62,044 nt of DNA from Gemmatimonadota bacterium (GTDB lineage Bacteria > Gemmatimonadota > Gemmatimonadetes > Longimicrobiales > Gaopeijiaceae). Where the stretch lies: contig JAOUPR010000008.1 of assembly GCA_029879725.1 (NCBI GenBank), positions 1 to 62,044 of the forward strand, given 5' to 3'. Shown in pieces: positions 48,309 through 58,023 of the stretch. Below the pieces are notes generated by a model. The model was not told the DNA's origin and searched no databases. It saw only the letters and a program-made list of their open reading frames with translations. The position numbers and the translations under genes were made by a program. The stretch's first letter is position 1. Every line of letters starts with the position of its first letter.

Positions 48309-49379
48309 CTAGGTCCGCACCCGTGCGAGCAGGACGGCCGCCGTGGAAGCGAACAGGAGGTTCGGCGACCACGCGGCCCATACCGGGGAGAGCGCTCCCG
48401 CCGTCCCCAGGGCGCCGGATACCTTCAGGAGAAGGAGGTACAGGATGGTGGTGGCCAGGGAGAGACCGATCCCGTAGGCCGCCCCTCCTCGTTTGCTGCT
48501 CGTCGCGAGCGGCACGCCGAAGAGGATGATCACCAGGGTGGCCACCGGAATCGATCGCTTCTGCTCCTTCTGGACCAGGAGCCTCTTCGCGTCCCCGCCC
48601 GATCGCTCGACCATCCGTGCGAGCCGGTCCACCTCCGCGTAGGTCATCTCCTTGGGTTCCGGAGTGCTCTCCATGAGATCCCGGGGGCGCTCCTCGAGGC
48701 CGGGGATCCACACCTCCTCGAACTCCATGGCCCGCTCTCCGCCGTCGGGTCGGAGGAAGCGGATCCATCCGCGCTGGAACGTCCATCCATCGATGGAGTC
48801 CCACATGGCCGCGTCGGCGGTGAGGTGAAACCCACCCTCCTCGGGGTCGTCCGCGCTTTCCAGGATGACGGAGGTCATGCGCCCGTCCTGCGAGGTGAGC
48901 CTCTTCACCTGCCACGTCATTCCACCTTCGGACTCGTACACGAACTCGGAACGCCACGAGCGTCCCATGGGCTCCTGCCTCAGCACCTTGGCGGAGAGGC
49001 GGTTTCCACGAGGGACGAGGTCCTCCAGCGACAGGGCCGCTCCCGTGAGAACGAGGCCGAGGACGAGGACGGGCGCCACCAGCCGGTGGAAGGAGATCCC
49101 GCCGGCCTTGGCCGCCACGATCTCCCGGTGGGTGGTCATCCCGTGGACGGTGAACACCGCCGCCACCAGCGCCGCCACGGGGAACGACCACTGGAAGTAC
49201 TGGGGCATCTGGTACAGGAAGGAGAGGGCGATCTCGGTGGTCGTGAGCCCCTGGTCGATGTACACGTCCCTCCGCTCCGTGAAGTCGGCCAGGATGAAGA
49301 GGGGAGGGGACCCCGCCATGAACAGGAGGAAGAGTCTGAGGAACGTACCGGCCACGAAGCGATCCAGGATCCGGATCAT
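48309..49379 (-). CDS. lptG: Lipopolysaccharide export permease LptG
   Basis: A 356-residue YjgP/YjgQ-family permease with about six membrane helices (first at LFLLFMAGSPPLFILADF, last three near the C-terminus) and a periplasmic beta-jellyroll (about 125-260). With LptF and the ATPase LptB it extracts lipopolysaccharide from the inner membrane. Seen: REIVAAKAGGISFHRL (coupling segment) and SIPVATLVIILFGVPLAT. The start overlaps the lptF stop (ATGA). Called LptG rather than LptF because it is the second gene and the shorter protein; the two are hard to tell apart by motif. Confidence 0.88.
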   Translation of the reverse strand: MIRILDRFVAGTFLRLFLLFMAGSPPLFILADFTERRDVYIDQGLTTTEIALSFLYQMPQYFQWSFPVAALVAAVFTVHGMTTHREIVAAKAGGISFHRLVAPVLVLGLVLTGAALSLEDLVPRGNRLSAKVLRQEPMGRSWRSEFVYESEGGMTWQVKRLTSQDGRMTSVILESADDPEEGGFHLTADAAMWDSIDGWTFQRGWIRFLRPDGGERAMEFEEVWIPGLEERPRDLMESTPEPKEMTYAEVDRLARMVERSGGDAKRLLVQKEQKRSIPVATLVIILFGVPLATSSKRGGAAYGIGLSLATTILYLLLLKVSGALGTAGALSPVWAAWSPNLLFASTAAVLLARVRT

Positions 49380-50839
49380 GGCGATACCGGCTCGCTTCGT
49401 CGGAACAAGCCGGCGAGGCGCTCCCACGCACCGGTGATCCTGCCCGGCCACTCGGCTCCTCCCCTCACCGTGGATCCCGACGAGCCCATGGCTCGGGCCA
49501 GGAGGAGCCCGGTGGCGAGGAACACCGCGTTGGGGATCCACATGCTCACGATGGGGTCGGCGGATCCCTTGTCCGCGAGGTCCTCGCCCCAGTTGAGTCC
49601 CATGTAGTAGACGAAGAAGATCAGCGTGGAGGCCCCGATGACCATTCCCACGCCGCCGCGGGGGAAGCGGAGCGCCAGCGGCGGCCCCATCAGGGTGAAG
49701 ATCAGGCACGCGAACGCGATGGCGAGCTTCTTGTGGATCTCCACCCGGTACCGATTCATCGACTGCTTCATGGACGTCGCGCGCGAGGCTCGCGTGCGGC
49801 TGCTCACCACGATGTTCTGCGTGAGTCCGTCTCGTCCCAGGAGTGAAGCCGGCCCGGCCCCCCCCACCCGGGGGACCTCGCCACGCGCCAGTCGCGCCAG
49901 GCGGTCACCGGCCGCCGTGGAGTCGGACTTCACGCCGATCCCCAGCGCCATGCGAACCGTCTCCAGCGACTCCGTGCGGCTCTCTTCCTGGAGCTGGGAC
50001 AGATCGCCTTCCTTCTCCACGACCTTTTCCCGCAGCATGGAGAAGCCCATCTCGCGGTCCGAGCGCTCCGTCCCACCCGCCTGGCGTTCGAGTTGGTCTC
50101 CCACACCTCGGAGCGGGATGATCTGTTTCTCGAAATAGAGCCGCTGGAAACCGCCGTACCGATCCCCCTGGACCTCGTTGACGACTCCGTCGTAGAGGGT
50201 CAGGTACAGGTCGGTGCGATTCTCGTTGAACTGCATGACCCCGGTGCGGGCGTACGTCGTACGTTGGTGCAGTGACTCGTTACCATCGAAGATCGTCACG
50301 GTTTCCAGGGTGTTCGTCGCCGGGTCGATGCGGTCCGCGGTCAGGAAGTACCGGTTCAGGCCGTCTTCGGTACGGATCTCGTTGACCACCTGCTCGCGGA
50401 GTTGGAACGTCGGACTCTTGCGACCGATGTCCACCATGAGGTTCTTTAGCCGATGGTTGGACTCGGGGAGGACCGCGTCGTTGAAGTACAGCATCACCCC
50501 GGTGTATACCGCCCCCATGGCGACCAGGGGGAGGAGGATCCGGGAGGGGGAGATCCCTCCCGCCGCGATGGCGGTGATCTCGTGGGATGCCGTCAGCTCG
50601 CTGAACGCGTAGAGTACGGCCACGAGCACGGCCATGGGGAGGGAGAGCGCGATGGTGTGGGGAAGGGAAAGGACCATGAACTCCGCGATCACGGTCCACG
50701 GCAGCCCCTTCCCCATGAGCCCGTCCATCCTCTGCGCGATGGCATTGAGGAAGATGAGCCCGGTGAGGGTGGACAGAGCGAACAAGAACGGACCCGCATG
50801 GAGCCGAATGAGGTATCTGCTGAGAACGCCTGGACGCAT
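49376..50839 (-). CDS. lptF: Lipopolysaccharide export permease LptF
   Basis: A 487-residue YjgP/YjgQ-family permease. Helices near the N-terminus (FALSTLTGLIFLNAI; HTIALSLPMAVLVAVLYAF), the coupling motif SHEITAIAAGGISPSRIL, a long periplasmic domain (about 120-385) that is bigger than usual, with an added charged helical segment (about 255-345), then three C-terminal helices (IAFACLIFTLMGPPLAL). ATG at 50839 gives the family-like N-terminus; the open frame continues far upstream only as an antisense shadow of the SprA-like gene. A good promoter lies at 50881-50910. Confidence 0.9.
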   Translation of the reverse strand: MRPGVLSRYLIRLHAGPFLFALSTLTGLIFLNAIAQRMDGLMGKGLPWTVIAEFMVLSLPHTIALSLPMAVLVAVLYAFSELTASHEITAIAAGGISPSRILLPLVAMGAVYTGVMLYFNDAVLPESNHRLKNLMVDIGRKSPTFQLREQVVNEIRTEDGLNRYFLTADRIDPATNTLETVTIFDGNESLHQRTTYARTGVMQFNENRTDLYLTLYDGVVNEVQGDRYGGFQRLYFEKQIIPLRGVGDQLERQAGGTERSDREMGFSMLREKVVEKEGDLSQLQEESRTESLETVRMALGIGVKSDSTAAGDRLARLARGEVPRVGGAGPASLLGRDGLTQNIVVSSRTRASRATSMKQSMNRYRVEIHKKLAIAFACLIFTLMGPPLALRFPRGGVGMVIGASTLIFFVYYMGLNWGEDLADKGSADPIVSMWIPNAVFLATGLLLARAMGSSGSTVRGGAEWPGRITGAWERLAGLFRRSEPVSP

Positions 50840-50880
50840 TCTGCATCCCGTCTTGAAATGAAGATTCTCCTCGAGCCGGC

Positions 50881-50910
50881 AAGGTATTCCCAGGGAACCC
50901 CGGTTCTCAA
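50881..50910 (-). promoter_or_regulatory. Promoter of lptF-lptG
   Basis: On the minus strand TTGAGA (50910-50905), 18 bp, TACCTT (50886-50881), about 42 bp before the lptF ATG. Same spacing and -10 as the pil promoter. Confidence 0.6.
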
Positions 50911-51007
50911 GGCGCGTTTCGCTCCTGCGCGGTGCGTCACCCTCGGTCGGCACCGGGGGGTGGATACACCCGGTGGGGCTCTTCTGTTCGTGGAGAGGGG
51001 CTGATCC

Positions 51008-54000
51008 GTGGGATTCCGGTTCCTCGTCGCCGCGTCGTCCACGTTGATTCCCCTCCTGTCCGGGGCGGTGCCCGGTGGAGATGGCGGCGTTCGAGCCGAG
51101 CGGCCCGGGCACCGTATGGAGGCGGACACGGTGTACCGGGTTCGCCTCCTGGATCCCCCGGCGTCCATCGCCGCGGGGCTCACCGCCGACTCCGTCCGTC
51201 CCCACGTCGTTCTCGGGCTGCGGCGGATCCCGGTGGAGGTCGACGGAGCGGTGGCGTTCCCCGGTTCCGGGGCCGCGCCACTCCTGGCCCCCGCCGCACG
51301 AAGAGTGGATCCCGATGGTCTCCTGGTGTGGATGTTGCGCTCTAGAGTCCGGGACTGGGGGAGGGAGGTGCCGGACTCCAGCCTCTTCCTCCCGCCGCCG
51401 CCGCTTTCTCCGGTGGCGCTTCGTGGGATGGCCCTCCCTCCGGGATCCGCGGGGTTCGTGACCGACTTCGCCGACCTCGCTCTCCGGGTGACGAGCCGGG
51501 TGGAGCTCGGGGGAGACTGGACGCGATTCGAACCCTGCGACGAAAGGTACCGCGCGAGTTGTCAGCCCACGCTGGTCCCGCGCCTCAGCCCGGACATGCA
51601 GTTCGGGGTCCAGGTGGCCGGGAGCATCGCCGACCGCATCGAGGTGGACGTGGACTTCGACCAGTCCCGTGAGCTCGATGCCGGCAACCGGATCAACCTC
51701 TCGTACCGCGGGGCCGAGGACGACATCCTGAAGAACCTGGAGGTGGGCGACGTCGACTTCCGCCTCCCCGCCTCCCGCTTTCTCACCGAAGGGATTCCGG
51801 CGGGGAACTTCGGATTCCAGGCCGACGGCCAACTCGGTCCCCTCGACTTCCAGACCGTTTGGGCTCAGCAGAGGGGGAACCTGACCGCTCGGGAATTCCG
51901 TCTGGCGGGAGTGGGCGACCAGAGGGGGTTCGTCCAGCAGGACAGCCTGGTCCTCGACGACGCCGACTACGTCCAGGGGCAGTTCTTCTTCATCGTCGAC
52001 CCGGCGGAGCTCACGGACTTCCCCCACGTGGACGTCCTCGGCCTGGATCAGGCTTCCGCTCCGCCGTCGGTGGCGCCGGGCGCCCTCCCCATCCAGCTCT
52101 TCCGCTTCGAGGACGATCCGGTCCTCCGGCAGCAGGTGGAGGGGTTCATCCAGGCCGATGCGGTGGCCGATCGCGGAGGCGTGTCCGTGGAGGAGTCGGG
52201 GTGGTTCCGCTATCTCCAGCCGGGCGTCGACTACTACACGCACCCCAGCGGACTCTGGGTGGCGCTGCGCACCCCGCTGCGCCGTGAGGAGATGCTGGCG
52301 GTCACGTACGTCACGGCCACCGGAGACACCCTCGGTGACTACAATCCCGAACGCATCCACAACGCCGGGGGCCGTCCCCGGCTGCGGCTCCTGAAGGGAT
52401 CCGGCGCCAACCACCAGCCCGGCCGCCCCACCTGGAACATGGAGTTCCATCACGTCTACCGGGTCTCCGGGTCCAGGGACGTGGAGCCCGGCAGCGTGGG
52501 GATGACGATCTCGCTGGGTGAGCGGTCCGCCGGCCGCACCTTCAAGCGCACGCCTTCGGGGAGGGACGTCACCTTCCTGCAACTCTTCGGCCTCGACGAG
52601 GAGTCCCCTCTGGACGAGATGGATCCGTCGTTCCTCTTCTCGCCGGGCGAAGACGTCTTCCAGCTCCAGCCGCCCGTGCAGGGAACGTTCGTCGTCTTCC
52701 CCACGCTCCGTCCGTTCTCCGCCCCGCCCCCCGTGCCGTCCCGGGGGCTGACGGCCGTCGCGACGGCCCAGATCCTGGCCGATGACGCCAACCACCTCAT
52801 CTACGAGGAAGAGGATCCGTTCGAGCGTGAGAACTCGGGGAGATTCCGGCTCGATCTCTCGTATCGGCTCCGCAGCCAGGGGGTCATTTCCTCCTTTTCG
52901 CTCGGTGCCATCGGGATCCGGGAAGGGAGCGAGCGGATCTACCTCGGCGACCGTCTCCTCACCCGGGGGGTGGACTACGAGATCGACTACGACGTAGGAC
53001 AGGTGAGCCTGGTGGACGCCGAGCAGCTCTTCACCACCGATCCCGACGCCCCCATCCGGACCCTCTGGGAGCAGAGGTCGCTCTTCCAGGTCGCGCCGAC
53101 CCAGGTGTTCGGACTCCGGACGCACGCGGCCCTGGGCCGGCGTGCCGGCCTCGACTTCCTGGGTCTCTACCAACAGGAGCGGTCGTTGGTCACGAGACCG
53201 CAGCTCGGCACGGAGCCCCGGGCCGCCCTCCTCGGCGGCGTGAGCGGGGAGTATTCCGGAGGGGCCGAGTGGTTCGACTACCTCCTCGGGGGGATCCCCG
53301 GCGTTCGCTTCGACGGGGGGAGCGCGTTCAGCGTGCAGGGCGAGGTCGCGTTTTCCCTCCCCAACCCCAACACACGTTCGGAGGTCTTCGTCGACGACTT
53401 CGATGGCGCCAACGAGCTTTCCGTGTCGCTGCGCGCCGAGGAATGGCTCCTGGGAAGTGCTCCCTCGGCCCTGGACGGCGCCGAGGCCCTCCTCCCCGCC
53501 GGTGCCACGGTGGCCAACGCGGCCCCGGTGGTCTGGCAGGACTCGTGGATCGTCCAATCGCCGTTGGGAGACAGCGTGGGGGTCCACGAGGGGTACTTCC
53601 CGAGGCAGGACATCGACAACCAGATCCGCGTGGCCGGCTCGGACATCCGCGAGGCCGGTCTGACGCTCTCCCTGGGCGGTGGGGTGGCCGCGCCGTCATG
53701 GCGCTCCGTGTCCACCATCCTCTCCCGGACCGGGTTGGACCTCAACAGGACGGAATTCCTCGAGTTCTATGTCGCGGATGGCGCGGGGACGACCCTCCTC
53801 GTGGATCTGGGGACGGTGAGCGAAGACGCCTTCTTCGTGGATGCCGGGGGGAACGTCCAGGGGACGAAAGCCGGCACGGGGGAAAGGTGGGGGATCGGAC
53901 ATCTCGATCAGGAGGCGGATCCAGGGCGGGGAGAGATCTGGAGCACCGCGTCCGACCAGGACGGTGTCTGGGACGAACGGTGCACGGCCGAGCCCGGTCG

Positions 54001-57000
54001 GATCTATCCGCGGGGTGACCTCCGAGCCGTGTGCACCCGAGGAAACGGCCGCCCCGACACCGAGGACCTGGACGAAGACGGGAACCTCGACACGGTGGAG
54101 CGCCATCTGCGATTCGTCGTCCGTCTCGACGGATCGTCCCCCTTCCTGGAACGCACCACCGCCGCCACGGGCACCGCGTTCCAGCTCTACCGGATTCCCA
54201 TCCGGAGCGCGGACGGGTTCGAGATCGGCGGGAGCCTCAATGAAGCCGATCTCCGGTCGGTGCGCCATCTGCGGGTCACCGCGGTGGGGACGGACGCCGC
54301 GAGACTCACCCTGGCGCGTATGCGTCTGGTGGGGTCACGCTGGGTGAAACGGGCCGGGGACGGCACGTTCATGGGGATCGTCGGGGACACGGTGGCGGGG
54401 CTGGGGCGCGTGGAGGTGAGCACGGTGTCACGCGTGACGGAAGGTGACGCCTACGCGTCACCTCCGGAGGTTCTCGAGGAGCTGGTGGATCCGACCAGCG
54501 CGTTCGCGGGCGGGAGCGTGGAGTTCAACGAGAAGTCCCTGGGCCTCGCCTTCGAAGGCATCCCCATGGGTGGCCGGGCCGAGGTCTACCATCGCTTCCC
54601 ACAGCGTCCCCGGAACTTCCTGGACTACCGGCAGGCCCGTCTCTGGGTGCTCGCCCGGTCCGGTGACTTCGGACCCGACCGGCCGCATTTCTTCTTCCTG
54701 AAGGTGGGCACGGACCCGGAGAACTTCTATCTCTTCCGCACGCCCCTGGGAGCGCCCACGGGAGGGGGCGGGGTCGATCCCACCGACTGGTTGCCCGAGG
54801 TGGTGGTGGACTTCGGGCAGTGGCTCGAGTTGAGGCGGGAGGCCGAGGAGGTGTTGCTGGCCGACCCGCGCGGCCCCGGTGATCCACCGGTGGTCGTGTG
54901 GGCGGCGGATTCCGCGTATGCCGTGGTGCTCCGGGACCGGGGACGGGCTCCCAACCTCGCCGGCGTTCGCGAGGTGTCCATGGGCGTGTGGAACGAAGGG
55001 CCGACGTCGCTGGACGGCGAGATCTGGGTGGACGAGTTCCGGTTGGACCGCGCCGTGCGTGACGGGGGCGTCGCGACCTCGTTCCAGGCGGACTTCGACG
55101 GAGCCGGGGTCGTGTCCACCCGCGTGAGCATGAGCAGCCGGGGCGCCTTCTTCCGCCAACTCCGTGACGAGGCGTCGTTCCAGACCGAGCGTACCCTCGA
55201 CCTCACCTCGACCCTCCGGCTGGACCGCTTCGTTCCCGCGGACTGGGGGATCGATCTCCCGGTGACCTTCTCGCTGAGCCGATACAGTGAAGACCCGACC
55301 TTCCTGTCCCGATCCGACCTGCGGGCGGATCGGATCCAGAATCTCCGCCGGACACACTCTTCGCGGAGGAGGGTGGGGATATCCTTCCACAAGCGGACGC
55401 GGAGCGTGAATCCGCTGGTGGGGATCGTCGTGGACGGGCTCGACGCCAGGATGTCCGTTTCGTCCACGTCGGGGTCCACGGTGACGTCGGAGCTCGAGGG
55501 AGACGCCTTCGATGCCGGCCTCGACTGGTCCCGGCGGCCCCGGAGCCGCGACTTCTCCCTCGTGCCCGGCTTCCTGAGAGGCGTGGTCGCGGCGCTCCTG
55601 CCCGGGTTCCTGGAGGACCCGCTCCTGGAGTCCCGCCTCCGCTGGACGCCCGACCGGCTCGCCGTGGGGACGTCCTATTCGCGGCAGGAGAGCCGGATCG
55701 TCCGGTTCGATCGGATCGTGCGCCGTCCCGACGACTCCCTCGCCGCCGTTCGGCTGGCTCCCAGGGAGGCCCTCGAGACGGCGGCCATGGTGGCGTTCAC
55801 GCCCCTGCGGTCCCTGTCGGCCGAGGTCACGCTGCTCTCCATCCGGGATCTCCTCCCCGCCGACCGGGCCGTGTCCGATGCCCGCGTCGTCTCCCTTCTG
55901 GAGGAGGAGCGGTGGTCGATCTCCGGCCTCGACCTGGGGTGGGAGACCGATCGGTCGATTCGCACGCGCCTCGGCTTCCGCCCGCGCATCTTTCCGTGGC
56001 TGAGACACGATGTCGACTTCACCACCGTCTATCGCGGAGACCGGAACGCGAACTTCATCGAGCGCGACGTGGTGGGCACCGACACACTCTTCTTCCTGAC
56101 GCGGAACGCCCGTGGCCAGAGGGATCTCCGGGCGGTGTTCGCCCTCGATCCGTCGGTGCTGGCCGGTCGGCTCCTCGACCCCGGGGGCACCGGGGGAGGC
56201 GGTGGGGTGGTGCGGCGCATGCTCCGCTCCGTCCGGCCTCTGTCCGCCACGTACCAGGATGGGATCCATTCCCGTTTCGACCGCGACCGCGCGGATCCCA
56301 CCCTGGAGTACCAGCTCGGCTACGCGGATCCGTTCGCGTTCCGGGTACAGGAAGGAGATACCGCGGCCACCTTCACCGACCGCACGTCCTGGACCCTGGG
56401 GTCCGGTGTGCAACTCCTGGGAAGCATGGGCGTGGACGTGGCCTTTCAGCGCGTGGAGGCCGCCACGTTGGACACGCGGAGCGGGAGGGACCTCGTCCAG
56501 GAGCGCTGGCCGGACGTGCGCGTGGCGCTCCCTCCCGTGAGTCTCCCCGAGGGGTGGGGGGTCGAGCGACTGAACCTCTCGACCGGATACTCCCGCAACA
56601 CCCGCGAGCTCCTGTTCGGCGGGCAGGGACTTCAGCGGCGGTACCAGGAAGATCGACAGGTCCCCGTGGAGGTATCCGTCACCTGGGTCGGCTCTCTGGT
56701 CACGAGCTACCGGGCCACGTTACGGAGCGGAGGGGGAGAGGATCCCACCGGAGACACGGAGCAGAACCGCTGGACACACCGGTTGGCGGTGTCCTCGCGT
56801 TTTCTTCCTCCCGGGGGGCTGGCCGACCGGCTCGACAGGCCCGTGCGTTTCTCCTTCCTGGTGGGGTACACCTCCGAGACCGACTGCCGGACGACCGTCG
56901 CACGGGCGGAGTGCGTACCGTACCTCGACCAGGTACGGAAGAGCATGAGCGTCTCCCTGGACACCTCGGTGGGAGGGATGGAAGTGGGGTTCCAGGCGAG

Positions 57001-57118
57001 CTACGACGACCGCCAGTCCTTCGTCGGTCGCCAGACGGGATCGACCCAGTTCCAGGTGGGAATCTTCGGCCAGTTCCAGATCGCCGCCGGGACGTTGCCC
57101 GTAGGGTTCGGGCGATAG
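51008..57118 (+). CDS. SprA-like giant outer-membrane protein (type IX secretion translocon family)
   Basis: A 2,036-residue exported protein. Hydrophobic signal about 1-20. SprA hallmarks in order: RINLSYRGAEDDILKNLEVG with PAGNFGFQADGQLGPLDFQT (about 215-285), EVFVDDFDGANELSV (about 790), a Zn- or disulfide-free central beta region, EIWVDEFRLDRAVRDGG (about 1337), VPADWGIDLPVTFSLSRYSE (about 1408) and a long C-terminal barrel to residue 2036. SprA forms the huge secretion pore of the type IX system in Bacteroidota; homologues occur in Gemmatimonadota. It is slightly shorter than Bacteroidota SprA (about 2,300-2,400). GTG at 51008 follows GAGAGGGG by 7 bp. Other T9SS genes are not in the window. 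Confidence 0.88.
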   Translation: MGFRFLVAASSTLIPLLSGAVPGGDGGVRAERPGHRMEADTVYRVRLLDPPASIAAGLTADSVRPHVVLGLRRIPVEVDGAVAFPGSGAAPLLAPAARRVDPDGLLVWMLRSRVRDWGREVPDSSLFLPPPPLSPVALRGMALPPGSAGFVTDFADLALRVTSRVELGGDWTRFEPCDERYRASCQPTLVPRLSPDMQFGVQVAGSIADRIEVDVDFDQSRELDAGNRINLSYRGAEDDILKNLEVGDVDFRLPASRFLTEGIPAGNFGFQADGQLGPLDFQTVWAQQRGNLTAREFRLAGVGDQRGFVQQDSLVLDDADYVQGQFFFIVDPAELTDFPHVDVLGLDQASAPPSVAPGALPIQLFRFEDDPVLRQQVEGFIQADAVADRGGVSVEESGWFRYLQPGVDYYTHPSGLWVALRTPLRREEMLAVTYVTATGDTLGDYNPERIHNAGGRPRLRLLKGSGANHQPGRPTWNMEFHHVYRVSGSRDVEPGSVGMTISLGERSAGRTFKRTPSGRDVTFLQLFGLDEESPLDEMDPSFLFSPGEDVFQLQPPVQGTFVVFPTLRPFSAPPPVPSRGLTAVATAQILADDANHLIYEEEDPFERENSGRFRLDLSYRLRSQGVISSFSLGAIGIREGSERIYLGDRLLTRGVDYEIDYDVGQVSLVDAEQLFTTDPDAPIRTLWEQRSLFQVAPTQVFGLRTHAALGRRAGLDFLGLYQQERSLVTRPQLGTEPRAALLGGVSGEYSGGAEWFDYLLGGIPGVRFDGGSAFSVQGEVAFSLPNPNTRSEVFVDDFDGANELSVSLRAEEWLLGSAPSALDGAEALLPAGATVANAAPVVWQDSWIVQSPLGDSVGVHEGYFPRQDIDNQIRVAGSDIREAGLTLSLGGGVAAPSWRSVSTILSRTGLDLNRTEFLEFYVADGAGTTLLVDLGTVSEDAFFVDAGGNVQGTKAGTGERWGIGHLDQEADPGRGEIWSTASDQDGVWDERCTAEPGRIYPRGDLRAVCTRGNGRPDTEDLDEDGNLDTVERHLRFVVRLDGSSPFLERTTAATGTAFQLYRIPIRSADGFEIGGSLNEADLRSVRHLRVTAVGTDAARLTLARMRLVGSRWVKRAGDGTFMGIVGDTVAGLGRVEVSTVSRVTEGDAYASPPEVLEELVDPTSAFAGGSVEFNEKSLGLAFEGIPMGGRAEVYHRFPQRPRNFLDYRQARLWVLARSGDFGPDRPHFFFLKVGTDPENFYLFRTPLGAPTGGGGVDPTDWLPEVVVDFGQWLELRREAEEVLLADPRGPGDPPVVVWAADSAYAVVLRDRGRAPNLAGVREVSMGVWNEGPTSLDGEIWVDEFRLDRAVRDGGVATSFQADFDGAGVVSTRVSMSSRGAFFRQLRDEASFQTERTLDLTSTLRLDRFVPADWGIDLPVTFSLSRYSEDPTFLSRSDLRADRIQNLRRTHSSRRRVGISFHKRTRSVNPLVGIVVDGLDARMSVSSTSGSTVTSELEGDAFDAGLDWSRRPRSRDFSLVPGFLRGVVAALLPGFLEDPLLESRLRWTPDRLAVGTSYSRQESRIVRFDRIVRRPDDSLAAVRLAPREALETAAMVAFTPLRSLSAEVTLLSIRDLLPADRAVSDARVVSLLEEERWSISGLDLGWETDRSIRTRLGFRPRIFPWLRHDVDFTTVYRGDRNANFIERDVVGTDTLFFLTRNARGQRDLRAVFALDPSVLAGRLLDPGGTGGGGGVVRRMLRSVRPLSATYQDGIHSRFDRDRADPTLEYQLGYADPFAFRVQEGDTAATFTDRTSWTLGSGVQLLGSMGVDVAFQRVEAATLDTRSGRDLVQERWPDVRVALPPVSLPEGWGVERLNLSTGYSRNTRELLFGGQGLQRRYQEDRQVPVEVSVTWVGSLVTSYRATLRSGGGEDPTGDTEQNRWTHRLAVSSRFLPPGGLADRLDRPVRFSFLVGYTSETDCRTTVARAECVPYLDQVRKSMSVSLDTSVGGMEVGFQASYDDRQSFVGRQTGSTQFQVGIFGQFQIAAGTLPVGFGR

Positions 57119-57170
57119 CCGACCCGTTCAGCCATCCCCCGGTCCGGCGACGGACCGTAGCGTCGTGTTC

Positions 57171-57803
57171 ATGGATGGGGACACCCGGGCACTGAAACGT
57201 GCCGCGATCACGCTCTTCGTGGTGAGCGCGCTGCGGTGGGCGGCCGCCGCGCCGCAGCGACCTGTGGAGGTCCACGGCGGAGACGTATCCGCCCCCCTCC
57301 TCGACGAGAGCCGGCAGGCGCTGGACGAAGCGGAGCGGAGGAGGGTGCCCCTGCGCCCGGGGGAACGCCTGGACCCCAACCGGGCGACGGCGGAGGAACT
57401 CGATCGGCTTCCGGGCATCGGACCGGCGACGGCGGAAGCCTGGGTACGGGAGCGGGAGGCGCACGGGGCCTTCGCCGGGCCCGCCGACCTCTCCCGCGTG
57501 AAGGGAGTGGGGGAGGCCACCATCGCCCGCGTGGAGCCGAAGCTGGACTTCTCACACCCGGCACCGGTCGAGCTCGTTCGTCCACGGGTCGGCTCTCGCG
57601 ACCCCGCTCGCGTGAACGTCAATTCCGCGACGGTGGAAGAACTCCAGTCCCTCCCGGGAATCGGACCCTCGCTGGCCGCGCGAATCGTCTCGGCACGCGG
57701 GAGCAGGCCCTTCGCGTCGGTGGAGGAGTTGACGCGCGTGCCCGGGATCGGACCGGCGACGGTGGAGAGGCTGCGCGGCCGGGTGGCCGTGGGCCGGCGG
57801 TGA
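57171..57803 (+). CDS. Exported ComEA-like protein with two helix-hairpin-helix domains
   Basis: A 210-residue protein. A membrane-anchor or signal segment (about 9-28, AAITLFVVSALRWAAAA) is followed by two ComEA-type (HhH)2 domains: about 66-120 (LDPNRATAEELDRLPGIGPA) and about 145-205 (VNVNSATVEELQSLPGIGPS, then TRVPGIGPATVERL). Each binds double-stranded DNA backbone nonspecifically. ComEA receives DNA that a type IV pilus brings in, and the pil motor genes follow immediately, so a role in natural transformation is plausible but not shown. No ribosome site is seen before the ATG at 57171; an in-frame GTG lies two codons earlier. Confidence 0.83.
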   Translation: MDGDTRALKRAAITLFVVSALRWAAAAPQRPVEVHGGDVSAPLLDESRQALDEAERRRVPLRPGERLDPNRATAEELDRLPGIGPATAEAWVREREAHGAFAGPADLSRVKGVGEATIARVEPKLDFSHPAPVELVRPRVGSRDPARVNVNSATVEELQSLPGIGPSLAARIVSARGSRPFASVEELTRVPGIGPATVERLRGRVAVGRR

Positions 57804-57818
57804 GGGAGCACGTGCGCG

Positions 57819-57848
57819 TTGCCGGATCGGGGGCAGGGGCCGTACCTT
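57819..57848 (+). promoter_or_regulatory. Distal pil promoter P1
   Basis: TTGCCG (57819-57824), 18 bp, TACCTT (57843-57848); predicted start about 57855. It reads into a leader of about 170 nt before pilB. Confidence 0.65.
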
Positions 57849-57853
57849 GGAGG

Positions 57854-57875
57854 AAGATAAACGGACGTTTACCTT
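57854..57875 (+). promoter_or_regulatory. 22-bp palindrome over the P1 start site, candidate operator
   Basis: AAGATAAACG-GA-CGTTTACCTT: two 10-base arms that match as an inverted repeat with a single mismatch. It is AT-rich in a GC-rich genome and covers the predicted transcription start of P1, the normal place for a repressor site. Confidence 0.5.
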
Positions 57876-57884
57876 ATCGTATCG

Positions 57885-57896
57885 GGGTCGCGACCC
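57885..57896 (+). promoter_or_regulatory. Perfect 12-bp palindrome in the pil leader
   Basis: GGGTCGCGACCC, perfect and self-complementary, nine bases after the 22-bp palindrome. A second protein-binding site or a short hairpin in the leader are both possible. Confidence 0.35.
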
Positions 57897-57930
57897 GACA
57901 GAATGTCCGATGGCTCCGGGACGCCGTCCC

Positions 57931-57960
57931 TTGTAGGACTCCGGGGGGCGCTCGTATTCT
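57931..57960 (+). promoter_or_regulatory. Proximal pil promoter P2
   Basis: TTGTAG (57931-57936), 18 bp, TATTCT (57955-57960); predicted start about 57967, leaving a 57-nt leader before pilB. Confidence 0.45.
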
Positions 57961-58023
57961 TTACGGTGGTCTGCCGGGACTCCGGTGTCGGCACGTCTTC
58001 TTCCTCGCAGAAGCTCGTACCCC

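Noticed and set aside
50840..53587. Upstream extension of the lptF reading frame through the SprA-like gene
   Set aside because: The extra 900 codons are low-complexity antisense sequence; LptF begins at the ATG at 50839 with family-like helices and a promoter in the gap.
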